Shown in pieces: positions 31,880-40,557 of a stretch of DNA of 45,174 nt. Source of the DNA: JBGTFE01 sp041747435 (GTDB lineage: Bacteria; Acidobacteriota; Blastocatellia; Pyrinomonadales; Pyrinomonadaceae); the NCBI GenBank assembly GCA_041747435.1, contig JBGTFE010000024.1, positions 1-45,174 of the forward strand, in the 5' to 3' direction. The stretch's first letter is position 1, and every line of letters begins with the position of its first letter. Both the position numbers and the translations under genes were made by a program. The notes below the pieces were generated by a model. The model made no database searches. It was given only the letters and a program-made list of their open reading frames with translations, and was not told the DNA's origin.

Positions 31880-32590
31880 ATGAAAAAGCTGCTCAAAGTC
31901 GCCATCAATGATTTCAGACTGGTTTTTCGGGATAATTCTTTAAAAATTTTTATCGCCCTTCCGCTGCTGATTCTGCTTGTCGTTCGATACGGAGTGCCTT
32001 ACGGTGCAGATGTTTATGAAGGTTTGCGGGAATACATTAATGTAATTTTGATGCTGGCGACAATGCAGAGTTCGATTGCGTTTGGGTTTATTTATTCGAT
32101 GGTTTTGGTTGATGAAAAAGATACACAGGTAGCGAAAGTTTATGGAATTTTGCCGGTTTCTAAATTCTGGTTTGTCGTTTTTCGCCTGATTCCGCCCTTT
32201 CTGTTAGCGACGTTAGCAACATTTTTTCTTCTTCTGGTCGAACCTTTTTACGGATTGCCTGTGATTTCAAATCTCGTTTATTCGCTGCTTGCCGGGCTAG
32301 TCGCCCCCTTGATGACTTTATTTATTGCAGTCGTCGCCAAAAATAAGATAGAGGCAATGACCTGGCAAAAACTTTTTAACATACCGCTTTTTCTTCCCGT
32401 TATGGCGTTCTTCCTTCCCGCTTATTTTTCCCTTTTTTTTGCCATTTTCCCCGCCTTTTGGGCGTATCAAAGTTTTAATTTTTTGATCAAAGGCGAAAGT
32501 TCTTGGGTTTATCTGTTAGTCGGATTTGTCCACAGCATTTTACTGCTTGTATTGATGATCAAAAGTTTTACAAAAAGTCATTTTAAATAG
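31880..32590 (+). CDS. ABC-2-like permease subunit 2
   Basis: A 236-residue membrane protein with six or so helices (FIALPLLILLVVRYGVPYG, FGFIYSMVLVDEKDTQVAKV, FLLATLATFFLLLVEP and others). VDEKDTQVAKVYGILPVSK parallels the EKDQEVLPALFVTPL loop of the first permease, so the two are diverged copies of one subunit. A short gap of 143 bp follows before miaA. The partners are the two preceding genes; no regulator is visible. Confidence 0.8.
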   Translation: MKKLLKVAINDFRLVFRDNSLKIFIALPLLILLVVRYGVPYGADVYEGLREYINVILMLATMQSSIAFGFIYSMVLVDEKDTQVAKVYGILPVSKFWFVVFRLIPPFLLATLATFFLLLVEPFYGLPVISNLVYSLLAGLVAPLMTLFIAVVAKNKIEAMTWQKLFNIPLFLPVMAFFLPAYFSLFFAIFPAFWAYQSFNFLIKGESSWVYLLVGFVHSILLLVLMIKSFTKSHFK

Positions 32591-32733
32591 CTCGAAATAA
32601 GACTTCGCCCATCTTGTGCGCGAGAATTGACCACAGCGTGGAACGATAAAACAGACTGTTAACTTTTTCATTTTTCTTTTCCTGACGTGCTTAAATAGAT
32701 TTTGCGATTTTAGGTACGCGAGCATCTTCAAAA

Positions 32734-33657
32734 ATGAAAAACCCGATCTATTCAATTGTCGGACCGACCGCTTCGGGCAAAACCTCGCTCGGCGTTGAGC
32801 TTGCTCTTCGCGTCGGCGGCGAGATAATAAACTGCGATTCGGTGCAAATATATAAAGAAATTCAGATCGCAACGGCGAAGCCGAGCGATGAAGAAAAACG
32901 CGGCGTTCCGCATCATTTGATCGATTATGTTTCACCGGAAATAAATTACACGGCGGCGGCTTGGGCGCGAGACGCAGGGCGCAAAATCGCGGAGATCGAA
33001 GCACGCGGACGAGTTCCGATCCTCGTCGGCGGAACCGGTTTTTATCTTCGAACTTTGCGGGAACCGTTTTTTGAGAGTCCGAAAACCGATGAAAAATTGC
33101 GCGAAAAACTCAAAAAGATCAAAAAACAAAAAGGCGCCGAACATCTTTATAAAATTTTGCAAAGAAAAGACAAAGCGGCTGCTGAAAAGCTTTTTCCCCG
33201 TGATTTTGTTCGTGTTTCGCGTGCATTGGAAGTCTTTTTTCAAACGGGAAATCGTCTGTCAGAAGTTCAGCCGAACCGCGCTGCTCCGCCTGAATTCGCT
33301 GACAGAATTAAGATCTTTGTTTTAAATCCGCCGCGCGATTTACTTTACGAAAAGATAAATCGACGAACCGAAAAGCATTTTGAAAACGGCTTGGTCGAAG
33401 AAGTGAAACAACTTGGCGCGCGCGGCGTAAAAGACGAAACGAATGCGCTCGGCGCGCACGGCTATCGAAGAGTTTGCGAATATCTTCGCGGTGAGAGAAC
33501 TTTGGAAAGCGCAATAGAGCAAACAAAGCAGGACGTTCGCAATTATGCCAAACGACAAATGACGTGGTTTCGAAAGGAAGCGGGCGCAATTTGGCTCGAT
33601 GGTTTCGGTGATAATGCGAAAATTCAGGTGGAGCTTTGGGAAATTTTGAAAAAATAG
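32734..33657 (+). CDS. miaA: tRNA dimethylallyltransferase
   Basis: A 307-residue MiaA that adds the dimethylallyl group to A37 of UNN-reading tRNAs. Visible signs are the P-loop GPTASGKTSLGVELA (10-24), the DSVQIYKEI motif, GVPHHLIDYV, LVGGTGFYLRTL, and the C-terminal NALGAHGYRRVCEYL and QTKQDVRNYAKRQMTWFR segments. It uses an isoprenoid that the dxr/ispG genes in this window help make. The start is ATG at 32734; hfq follows after 163 bp, matching the common miaA-hfq order. Confidence 0.95.
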   Translation: MKNPIYSIVGPTASGKTSLGVELALRVGGEIINCDSVQIYKEIQIATAKPSDEEKRGVPHHLIDYVSPEINYTAAAWARDAGRKIAEIEARGRVPILVGGTGFYLRTLREPFFESPKTDEKLREKLKKIKKQKGAEHLYKILQRKDKAAAEKLFPRDFVRVSRALEVFFQTGNRLSEVQPNRAAPPEFADRIKIFVLNPPRDLLYEKINRRTEKHFENGLVEEVKQLGARGVKDETNALGAHGYRRVCEYLRGERTLESAIEQTKQDVRNYAKRQMTWFRKEAGAIWLDGFGDNAKIQVELWEILKK

Positions 33658-33769
33658 GACGCTGAAAAAGGCAGGCAGAAACACAACCGTAGTGGAGTGT
33701 GTGGAGTTCGATTTATTCCGCCGCGGCGCCCCGTACTCGCGGGCGGGTTTCCGCCTTTCAAAACAAATC

Positions 33770-33778
33770 TGCTATAAT
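33770..33778 (+). promoter_or_regulatory. Extended -10 promoter candidate for hfq
   Basis: TGCTATAAT is an extended -10 with a perfect hexamer at 33773-33778. No fitting -35 is seen at 16-18 bp, as is usual with a TGn extension. The expected start near 33785 leaves a leader of about 36 nt before hfq, so hfq can probably be transcribed apart from miaA. Confidence 0.5.
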
Positions 33779-33820
33779 TAGAAAAATTTTATAAATCTAA
33801 GTAAATAAAGGGAAAATGTT

Positions 33821-34057
33821 ATGGAAAAACCGGCTGCCCAAAACATACAAGACGCTTTTTTGAACACGGCACGACGGGAAAGATACACGATCATCGTCCA
33901 TCTTTTACACGGCGCCACGCTCGCGGGCAGAATTCGAAGCTTCGACAAATTTTCGGTTTTGCTCGACGTTGGCGGTCAGGAATTTTTGATCTTTAAGCAT
34001 GCCATTTCGACCATTTCTCAGGAAAGACACGAACGAAGGAAAATCGAATCAGAATAA
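33821..34057 (+). CDS. hfq: RNA chaperone Hfq
   Basis: A 78-residue Sm-fold protein. The Sm1 motif covers IIVHLLHGATLAGRIRSFDKFSVLL (about 25-49) and Sm2 includes IFKHAISTI (about 59-67), the usual YKHAI-like RNA-binding core. It forms a hexameric ring that promotes pairing between small RNAs and mRNAs. An AAGGG site lies before the ATG, 8 nt or so away. The tmk gene follows 6 bp after its stop. Confidence 0.93.
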   Translation: MEKPAAQNIQDAFLNTARRERYTIIVHLLHGATLAGRIRSFDKFSVLLDVGGQEFLIFKHAISTISQERHERRKIESE

Positions 34058-34063
34058 ACAGTT

Positions 34064-34699
34064 TTGCGCGGTAAATTCATAACTTTTGAAGGAATAGACG
34101 GCAGCGGCAAATCTACGCAGCTCAGGATGTTAGCAAGTGAGCTGCTTGGTTTGGGTTTTGACGTTTTGACGACGCATGAGCCGGGCGGAACACCGCTCGG
34201 ACGCAGGTTGCGGGAAGCTTTTCTTGAAACGGAAGAAACGGTTGCGCCGCTTGCCGAGCTCCTGCTTTTTGCCGCTGATCGCGCGCAGCACGTAAATTTT
34301 TTTATCAAACCCGAACTGGCAGCAGGAAAGATCGTTATCTCCGATCGTTTCGCCGACGCAACCGAAGCGTATCAAGGCGCAGGACGCGGATTTCCCGAAA
34401 AAACCGTCGGTCAGATAATCAAGCTCGCAACAGACGGCTTGAAGCCGGATTTGACCTTATTTTTCGATATTCCCGTCGAGGGTGCTATCTTGAGAACAAA
34501 TTCGCGGAGCGACAACGGCGTTAAGAGAAATCGTATGGATCTGGAAACAGCCGAGTTTTACACGCGCGTCCGCGAAGCTTATCACAAGATCGCAGTGCGC
34601 GAACCGAAGCGTTTTCGACTTATAGATGCCAATCGCTCGGTCGAGGAAATTCACGCCGCGGTTCTCGAAATTGTAAAGAAATTTTTAGAGAAAAAATAG
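34064..34699 (+). CDS. tmk: Thymidylate kinase
   Basis: A 211-residue dTMP kinase that makes dTDP in the cytoplasm. It has the P-loop FEGIDGSGKSTQL (about 8-20), the DRx-type motif SDRFADATEAYQGAGRG and the LID-like region with NRMDLETAEFY. The start codon appears to be TTG at 34064 (Met-Arg-Gly-Lys-Phe), 6 bp after hfq, because no ATG or GTG precedes the P-loop in frame. Translational coupling to hfq is likely. The stop codon overlaps the ribosome site of the next gene. Confidence 0.93.
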   Translation: MRGKFITFEGIDGSGKSTQLRMLASELLGLGFDVLTTHEPGGTPLGRRLREAFLETEETVAPLAELLLFAADRAQHVNFFIKPELAAGKIVISDRFADATEAYQGAGRGFPEKTVGQIIKLATDGLKPDLTLFFDIPVEGAILRTNSRSDNGVKRNRMDLETAEFYTRVREAYHKIAVREPKRFRLIDANRSVEEIHAAVLEIVKKFLEKK

Positions 34700-34707
34700 G
34701 AGTAACT

Positions 34708-36963
34708 ATGTTTCGTCATAAAAGAATTGTCTTATTCTGGCTGCTTTTGGTAAGCCTTTTTGCCTTTGTTCCCGCGCAGGACGCATCGCTTTTGACTCTC
34801 GACCGGATCTTTAATTCGGACGATTTTAGCGGTCGTGGCGTCGGCGGTTTTCGCTGGCTCAAATCGGGCGACGGTTATTCAAAACTCGAACGCTCTGCGA
34901 CCGTTCAAGGACAAGATCTGGTTAGCTACGACGCGGCGACAAACGCGCGGACTGTTTTGCTTGCAGCCGAAAAGCTGGTGCCGAAGGGCGAAACGAATCC
35001 TTTGCCGATAAACAGCTATGAATGGTCCGCAGACAATACGCAGATGCTGATCTATACCAATTGGAAAAAGGTTTGGCGGTTTAACACGCGCGGCGATTAC
35101 TGGGTTTTGAATTTAGCGACGGGCAATTTGAAAAAGCTTGGCGGCAACGCCGCGCCTTCGACGCTGATGTTCGCAAAGTTTTCCCCGGATGGAACGCGCG
35201 TCGGGTATGTGCGCGAAAACAATATTTATGTTGAAAATATCGCCAGCGGCAAGATCACGCAGGTGACAAAGGACGGAGGGAAATTTCTGATCAACGGAAC
35301 GTCCGATTGGGTGAACGAGGAGGAATTTTTCCTGCGCGATTGCTGGCGCTGGAGCCCGGACGGCAAATCGATCGCTTACTGGCAGTTCAACACCGAAGGC
35401 TCAAAGGATTTTGTTCTCATCGACAACACGCAGGGTCTTTATCCGGTTTTGAATTATTTCCCGTATCCGAAAGCCGGAACAACGAACGCGGCGGTTCGGG
35501 TCGGCGTTATCAGCGCGACGGGCGGAAAAACGAAATGGATGAATACGCCGGGCGATCTGCGGCAAAATTATATCGTGATGGTCGAATGGATGGACAATTC
35601 GAGCGAGTTGATGCTGCAGCATATGAACCGACTGCAAAATACGAATCAGATACTGATCGCCGACGCCAAATCCGGCGCAGTGCGCTCCATACTGATCGAA
35701 AAAGATGATTCCTGGCTTGAACTCGTGGTGCCAAAAGTGCGCTGGGTTGACGGCGGAAAGCGCTTTTTGTGGTTCAGCGAGCGGGACGGCTGGCAGCATG
35801 TTTATTCGATTTCGCGCGATGGGAGCGACGTAAAATTGATCACGCCGGGCGAATTTGACGTCATCAGCCTCGCCGGAATGGACGAAGCCGCCGGCTGGCT
35901 ATATTACATTGCTTCGCCCGATAATGCCGGGCAGCGATATCTTTTCCGCACCAAACTTGCCGGCAGCGGAACGGCGGAAAAGATCACGCCGGACGCTCAA
36001 AAAGGCTGGCATAATTACAACATTTCCCCAAACGGACGCTGGGCTGTTCACAGCTATTCGGCGTTCGCAACGGCGCCGCGTTTTGAGCTCGTCAATGTCT
36101 CGAACAAAACGGTCGTGCGCGTGATGGAAGAGAACGCCGCGGTTCAATCGGCGATCGATAAATTAAAAAAAGGACCGCAGGAATTTTTCCGCATCGACAT
36201 CGGCGGAGGCGTAACGCTTGACGGCTGGATGATAAAACCGCCCGATTTTGATCCGAACAAAAAATATCCGATCCTTTTTTACGCTTACGGCGAACCCGCC
36301 GGACAAACCGTCACCGACAGTTGGGACGGCGCCAATTATCTGTGGCACGCGATGCTGGCGCAACAGGGCTATATTGTCGCCAGCGTCGATAATCGCGGAA
36401 CACCCGCGCCGCGCGGACGCGCCTGGCGAAAAGCGATCTATCGCAAAAACGGCATCGTCAATTCCGCCGATCAGGCTGGCGCGGTTAAGGCGCTCACCGC
36501 CAAACATTCTTTTATCGATGCTTCGCGCGTCGCGATCTGGGGCTGGAGCGGCGGCGGAGTTTCAACTTTGAATGCGATGTTTCGCTATCCTGACATTTAC
36601 CACGTCGGAATGTCGGTCGCGCCCGTTCCCGATCAGCGCTTTTACGACACGATCTATACCGAGCGTTACATGGGCTTGCCTTCAGACAACAACGGCGAGG
36701 ATTACAAGCAAAGTTCGCCGATCACATTCGCGAGCGGTTTGAAGGGCGATCTGCTGATCGTTCACGGCACCGGCGACGACAACGTTCACTATCAGGGCAC
36801 GGAAGTTTTGATCAATAAACTGATCGAGCTTAACAAGCCGTTTCAGATGATGGCTTATCCGAACCGCACGCACGGCATTAGCGAAGGCGAAGGCACAACG
36901 ATTCATTTGTATACGCTTTTGACGCGCTATTTGAAGGAGCATCTGCCGTCGGACGCTCGTTGA
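34708..36963 (+). CDS. DPP-IV-type serine peptidase, family S9B
   Basis: A 751-residue secreted dipeptidyl peptidase. A signal peptide (IVLFWLLLVSLFAFVPAQ) is followed by the N-terminal beta-propeller (DPPIV_N, about 60-500) and the alpha/beta hydrolase domain. The catalytic residues are Ser614 in GWSGGG, Asp690 in HGTGDDNVH and His722 in RTHGI. WVNEEEFFLRDCWRWSPDGKSIAYWQF holds the double-Glu segment that binds the substrate N-terminus. A strong AGGAG site is 5 bp upstream. It removes dipeptides in the periplasm and may feed the peptide scavenging suggested by the other proteases. Confidence 0.94.
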   Translation: MFRHKRIVLFWLLLVSLFAFVPAQDASLLTLDRIFNSDDFSGRGVGGFRWLKSGDGYSKLERSATVQGQDLVSYDAATNARTVLLAAEKLVPKGETNPLPINSYEWSADNTQMLIYTNWKKVWRFNTRGDYWVLNLATGNLKKLGGNAAPSTLMFAKFSPDGTRVGYVRENNIYVENIASGKITQVTKDGGKFLINGTSDWVNEEEFFLRDCWRWSPDGKSIAYWQFNTEGSKDFVLIDNTQGLYPVLNYFPYPKAGTTNAAVRVGVISATGGKTKWMNTPGDLRQNYIVMVEWMDNSSELMLQHMNRLQNTNQILIADAKSGAVRSILIEKDDSWLELVVPKVRWVDGGKRFLWFSERDGWQHVYSISRDGSDVKLITPGEFDVISLAGMDEAAGWLYYIASPDNAGQRYLFRTKLAGSGTAEKITPDAQKGWHNYNISPNGRWAVHSYSAFATAPRFELVNVSNKTVVRVMEENAAVQSAIDKLKKGPQEFFRIDIGGGVTLDGWMIKPPDFDPNKKYPILFYAYGEPAGQTVTDSWDGANYLWHAMLAQQGYIVASVDNRGTPAPRGRAWRKAIYRKNGIVNSADQAGAVKALTAKHSFIDASRVAIWGWSGGGVSTLNAMFRYPDIYHVGMSVAPVPDQRFYDTIYTERYMGLPSDNNGEDYKQSSPITFASGLKGDLLIVHGTGDDNVHYQGTEVLINKLIELNKPFQMMAYPNRTHGISEGEGTTIHLYTLLTRYLKEHLPSDAR

Positions 36964-36967
36964 TGAT

Positions 36968-38020
36968 ATGTTCGACAAACTGATCGGAAACGAACCCATC
37001 AAAACGATATTGAGACGGATGCTGCGCGCGAACCGCGTTCCGCATTCTCTTCTTTTCGCCGGCATTGAAGGCATCGGCAAAATGCGTTTTGCGTTGGAGT
37101 TGGCAAAATCGTTTGTTTGCACAAATCTGAATTTGGACGAAGCGTGCGACGAATGCCCCGCGTGCAGGCGCGCGGAAAAATTCGATATTCCCGTCGTTAC
37201 CGCTTCCACCAAGATTGAGGAAAAACTTAGGGAAAAATTCAAAACCGTGTTTTTTAGCGAACATTCGGACGTCGGAATGGTTGTTCCGCTTAAGAAGAAC
37301 GTTTTTGTCGATGCAATTCGCGATCTTGAAAAAGCGTCGAATTTCCAGCCGTACGAAGCGCGGGCGAGAATTTTGCTGATCGACGATGCCGACAAAATGA
37401 ACGATGCCGCGTCAAACGCGCTTTTGAAAACCTTGGAAGAACCGCCGACCGATTCTTATATTTTTTTGGTCACGTCGCGCCCGGACTCTCTGCTTCCGAC
37501 CATTCTCTCGCGCTGCCAAATTCTGCGTTTCGCGCCGATCGCGTGCGCTAAGATCGAACATCATTTGCTTGCAACAAAAGAGTTTTCGCCGGATGACGCG
37601 AAAGTTGTGGCGCGTTTGTCTGCGGGCAGCGTCGGCGCGGCGCTTCAAACCGATCTCACGCGATTTCGTGAACTTCGCGCTACGACGTTAAAAATTCTTG
37701 AAAGCTTGCTCAGTGGAAAAGACCGCGCAATTTTACTGCAAACCGCGGAGGCTATCAGCGACGCGAAGAATAAGGAAAATTACGAAGACTTTCTGAACAT
37801 TTTACAAACTTTGATTCACGACGTCTGGACTTTGCGCATCGGTGCGGACGAAATCGTCAATGCCGATATTCAAGCCAGGCTGCAGAATTTTGCTGAAAAG
37901 TCTGACGTAAAACGCCTCGCCGCGTGGCTTTCCGAGATCGAAACGATGCGCGAAGGCTTTGTCGTAAATCTAAACAAAAAGATCGCGACCGAAGCGCTTT
38001 TTATGCAAATGGCTGGTTAG
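36968..38020 (+). CDS. holB: DNA polymerase III delta-prime subunit-like AAA+ protein
   Basis: A 350-residue clamp-loader ATPase-fold protein. The P-loop-like GIEGIGKMRFA (about 35-45) has Met where Thr/Ser is normal, as in non-hydrolysing delta-prime proteins. The zinc module CDECPACRR (about 59-67), DDADKMNDAASNALLKTLEEPP and SRPDSLLPTILSRCQILRF are hallmarks of HolB/DnaX. It begins 4 bp after the peptidase stop. The usual co-occurrence of tmk and holB in bacteria is interrupted here by the DPP gene, which is slightly odd. Confidence 0.88.
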   Translation: MFDKLIGNEPIKTILRRMLRANRVPHSLLFAGIEGIGKMRFALELAKSFVCTNLNLDEACDECPACRRAEKFDIPVVTASTKIEEKLREKFKTVFFSEHSDVGMVVPLKKNVFVDAIRDLEKASNFQPYEARARILLIDDADKMNDAASNALLKTLEEPPTDSYIFLVTSRPDSLLPTILSRCQILRFAPIACAKIEHHLLATKEFSPDDAKVVARLSAGSVGAALQTDLTRFRELRATTLKILESLLSGKDRAILLQTAEAISDAKNKENYEDFLNILQTLIHDVWTLRIGADEIVNADIQARLQNFAEKSDVKRLAAWLSEIETMREGFVVNLNKKIATEALFMQMAG

Positions 38021-38056
38021 TTTTGGTATCGAATGTTTGTTATATTTGGAAATCGA

Positions 38057-38497
38057 ATGCAAATAGCGGCGCATTATCCAAATCATCAAAAAGCATCTAT
38101 CGTCACGCGCGCGTTTTCGGCGTTGGGGCTTTCTCTCGCCTCGGCGGCGGCATTTGTCGTCGCGTATTTCGATCCGGTGACCGCAAGATTTTTTCCTGTC
38201 TGCCCGTTGTTTCAAATGACCGGCTTCGCTTGCCCGGGCTGCGGATTGACGCGCGGTTTTCATGCGCTTTTTCACGGCGACGTTCTCGGCGCGCTCGATT
38301 TTAACGCGCTTATCCCGTTTTATTTTTTCTTTTTTGCATATCTTGCAGTTTCTATGTTTCTTGTTTCAGCGCGAGGTCGCGGGCTCTCGTTCGCCTTTTT
38401 TAAACCGCGCATCGTTTACAGTTTTCTTGTGCTGTTTTGCGTGTTTGCGATCGTCAGAAATTTGCCGGTTTATCCTTTTTCGATTTTGTTTCCATGA
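38057..38497 (+). CDS. DUF2752 membrane protein
   Basis: About 146 residues with three or four transmembrane helices. CPLFQMTGFACPGCGLTRG (about 49-67) is the DUF2752 signature, a Cys-rich motif that may bind metal or form a disulfide. The start is not certain; ATG at 38033 is an alternative 13 bp after holB, and 38057 has a GGA-like site nearby. The family is widespread and of unknown function. Its stop overlaps the ATG of the next gene in an ATGA arrangement, which suggests coupling. Confidence 0.82.
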   Translation: MQIAAHYPNHQKASIVTRAFSALGLSLASAAAFVVAYFDPVTARFFPVCPLFQMTGFACPGCGLTRGFHALFHGDVLGALDFNALIPFYFFFFAYLAVSMFLVSARGRGLSFAFFKPRIVYSFLVLFCVFAIVRNLPVYPFSILFP

Positions 38498-39270
38498 TTC
38501 GTTTCTCTCAAAAGTTCGTTTTCTGTTTGATTTGTCTGAGTTTTTTGACTTCCTGCACGACGCAAGGCAAAGTTGAACCTCCTTCCGCGATCCAGCAGCC
38601 CGGTCCGGATCGAACCCAAAATAAAAAGGAACGGATCGATCGGCTGAGCGCATCGGTGTTTTGTATTTCGATCGTTTCCAAGGGAAATAATTTTAAGAAC
38701 AAATATTCCGTCGGAACAGCTTTTCTCGTCGGAAAAGGATTGCTCGCCTCAGCGCTTCACGTGCAGGCAAAGGCGGGCGAGCTTTCGAAAACTTTTAAGA
38801 GCAATGAGTATGAAATGATCGCATGGAAGACGTTCGATGCGGTCGATTATATTCATTTCCCGATCGAGCTTTTTGTTTCGGACAAAACGACGGATATGGC
38901 GATCTTTCGTTTTGACGACAAGATCCTAAAAGAAAATCCGAAGTTCTCGATGATCCAGCCGCTGACGCTTGCAGAAAACTTGCCCGCGGTTGGTGACGAA
39001 GTGATCGCCATCGGTTATTACGGCGATTATCAGTTTCCGTTCAACTCGGTCGGAAACGTTTCGATGATCGATAAAAACGACGACATTTTTTCTGACGTTA
39101 CGATCGTGCCGGGAAACAGCGGCGCGCCGATTTGCTCGCTCGAAACGGGCGAAGTTTTGGGAATTACAGTAAGCGTTTTGGATCTGGGAAACGAAACCGT
39201 CAGATTTGGGATCGCAAAAAGAGCGTCAAAATTGCGCGAGCTTTTGCAAAGACTAGAAAAGAAAAATTAA
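38494..39270 (+). CDS. Trypsin-like serine protease lipoprotein
   Basis: About 258 residues from ATG at 38494, which overlaps the DUF2752 stop. The start gives a clean lipobox LTSC with Cys21 for lipidation. The trypsin-fold triad can be placed as His89 in ASALHVQ, Asp134 in TTDMAIF and Ser209 in PGNSGAP. No PDZ or TPR domain. It would be a small outer-membrane- or periplasm-facing protease or pseudoprotease. Together with HtrA, the cassette protease and the trypsin-TPR protein it makes four trypsin folds in 45 kb. Confidence 0.82.
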   Translation: MIRFSQKFVFCLICLSFLTSCTTQGKVEPPSAIQQPGPDRTQNKKERIDRLSASVFCISIVSKGNNFKNKYSVGTAFLVGKGLLASALHVQAKAGELSKTFKSNEYEMIAWKTFDAVDYIHFPIELFVSDKTTDMAIFRFDDKILKENPKFSMIQPLTLAENLPAVGDEVIAIGYYGDYQFPFNSVGNVSMIDKNDDIFSDVTIVPGNSGAPICSLETGEVLGITVSVLDLGNETVRFGIAKRASKLRELLQRLEKKN

Positions 39271-39333
39271 CCGCAGAGACGCGGAGACACAGAGAGTATA
39301 TTTTATTTTCTCTGCGTCTCCGCGTCTCGGCGG
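39271..39333. terminator. 25-bp inverted repeat between convergent genes
   Basis: The arms 39271-39295 and 39309-39333 match as complements at 23 of 25 positions, with a 13-nt A+T-rich loop. The left begins right after the stop of the lipoprotein protease and the right ends 9 bp before the ispG stop, so it can stop transcription from both sides. The words (CGCAGAGACGCGGAGACACAG) belong to a repeat type I recall from many bacteria, so it may be mobile DNA taken over as a terminator. Confidence 0.65.
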
Positions 39334-39342
39334 TGAAAATGT

Positions 39343-40449
39343 TTAGGAAATTTGGACCAGCGGTTTGTCTTCGGCGAGCGACTTTGCCGCGTCGCCTTCC
39401 TGGCGCAGGATCTCGACTTCTTTTACAAATTCCTCGACGATATCTTCGCCTCCGACCTTTCGCATCGGTACGCCGTTTTTGAAGATCATCCCGACGTTTC
39501 TGCCGAATGTGACGCCCAACTCGGAATCGTGCGCTTCGCCTGGACCGTTGACGGCGCAGCCCATTATTGAAAGATGCAGCGGTTCTTCGACGTGCGCGAG
39601 CCGGCGTTCGATTTCGGTCACGATCTCAACAAAATTATCAATGTCCAATCTTCCGCACGTCGGACAGGCGACGACCGTAACGCCTCTTTTTCTCAATTCC
39701 AAACTCTTCAAAATTTCCCAGGCGACGCGAACTTCTTCGTGCGGTTCAGCGGCTAAGCTTACGCGAATCGTATCGCCGATGCCTTCGTGCAGCAAAATTC
39801 CCAAACCCATCGCCGATTTTATCGTGCCGCCAAAAGGTGTTCCGGCTTCGGTTACGCCGAGATGCAGCGGATAATCGACTTTCGCAGCCATCAGCCGATA
39901 AGCCTCGACCATACGATTTACGTCCGAAGCTTTCAAAGAAATTATCGTGTCGGTAAAACCGAGATCTTCGAGAATTTGAATATGCCGCATTCCGGATTCG
40001 ACCATCGCTTCGGGCGTCGCCGTTCCGTATTTTTTGAGCAGATCTTTTTCCAGCGAACCGCCGTTGACGCCGATCCTGATAGGAACTTTCTGCGCTTCGG
40101 CGGCGCGGACGACTTCCCTGATTCTATCGAGCGACCCGATATTTCCGGGGTTTAGCCTGAGTTTATCGATTCCGGCTTCAAGCGCAAGCAAAGCTAATTT
40201 GTAATGGAAATGAATGTCGGCGACTATCGGAACATCGGTTCGTTTGCGGATCTCTTTCATAGCCGCAGCGGCGTCGTTATCGGGAACGGCGATGCGGACG
40301 ATCTCGCATCCGGCTTCAACCATTTCTTCGATCTGGCGGATCGTTCCGTCAACGTCGGTCGTGTCGGTTTTCGTCATCGACTGCACGACCACCGGCGCGC
40401 CGCCGCCGATCTGAACGTCGCGAACCATTACCGATTTTGACTTTCTCAT
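39343..40449 (-). CDS. ispG: 4-hydroxy-3-methylbut-2-en-1-yl diphosphate synthase
   Basis: A 368-residue GcpE/IspG, the penultimate enzyme of the MEP isoprenoid pathway, which uses a [4Fe-4S] cluster. QSMTKTDTTDVDGTI near the start, the RLNPGNIG motif, and the cluster Cys residues in CPTCGR (about 265-270) and GCAVNGPGE are intact. The reductant is flavodoxin or ferredoxin. It is downstream of rseP and dxr on the minus strand, so the pathway genes share a cluster, but a 108-bp hairpin-rich gap separates it from rseP. Confidence 0.97.
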   Translation of the reverse strand: MRKSKSVMVRDVQIGGGAPVVVQSMTKTDTTDVDGTIRQIEEMVEAGCEIVRIAVPDNDAAAAMKEIRKRTDVPIVADIHFHYKLALLALEAGIDKLRLNPGNIGSLDRIREVVRAAEAQKVPIRIGVNGGSLEKDLLKKYGTATPEAMVESGMRHIQILEDLGFTDTIISLKASDVNRMVEAYRLMAAKVDYPLHLGVTEAGTPFGGTIKSAMGLGILLHEGIGDTIRVSLAAEPHEEVRVAWEILKSLELRKRGVTVVACPTCGRLDIDNFVEIVTEIERRLAHVEEPLHLSIMGCAVNGPGEAHDSELGVTFGRNVGMIFKNGVPMRKVGGEDIVEEFVKEVEILRQEGDAAKSLAEDKPLVQIS

Positions 40450-40457
40450 AACGTATC

Positions 40458-40550
40458 GCCGCCATCCTGGCGGCTGTCGCGTTGGCTTCCAGCCAACGCC
40501 TGCATAGTTGACGGCAAGATGCCGTCAGAGACAGCCAGCGAGACGCTGGC
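40458..40550. repeat. Four tandem GC-rich hairpins between rseP and ispG
   Basis: Perfect stem-loops lie at 40458-40474 (GCCGCC-ATCCT-GGCGGC), 40479-40499 (GCGTTGGC/GCCAACGC), 40510-40526 (GACGGC-AAGAT-GCCGTC) and 40534-40550 (GCCAGCG-AGA-CGCTGGC). They may reduce or separate expression of ispG from rseP in the operon, or be a mobile repeat. Confidence 0.7.
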
Positions 40551-40557
40551 GTTACAA

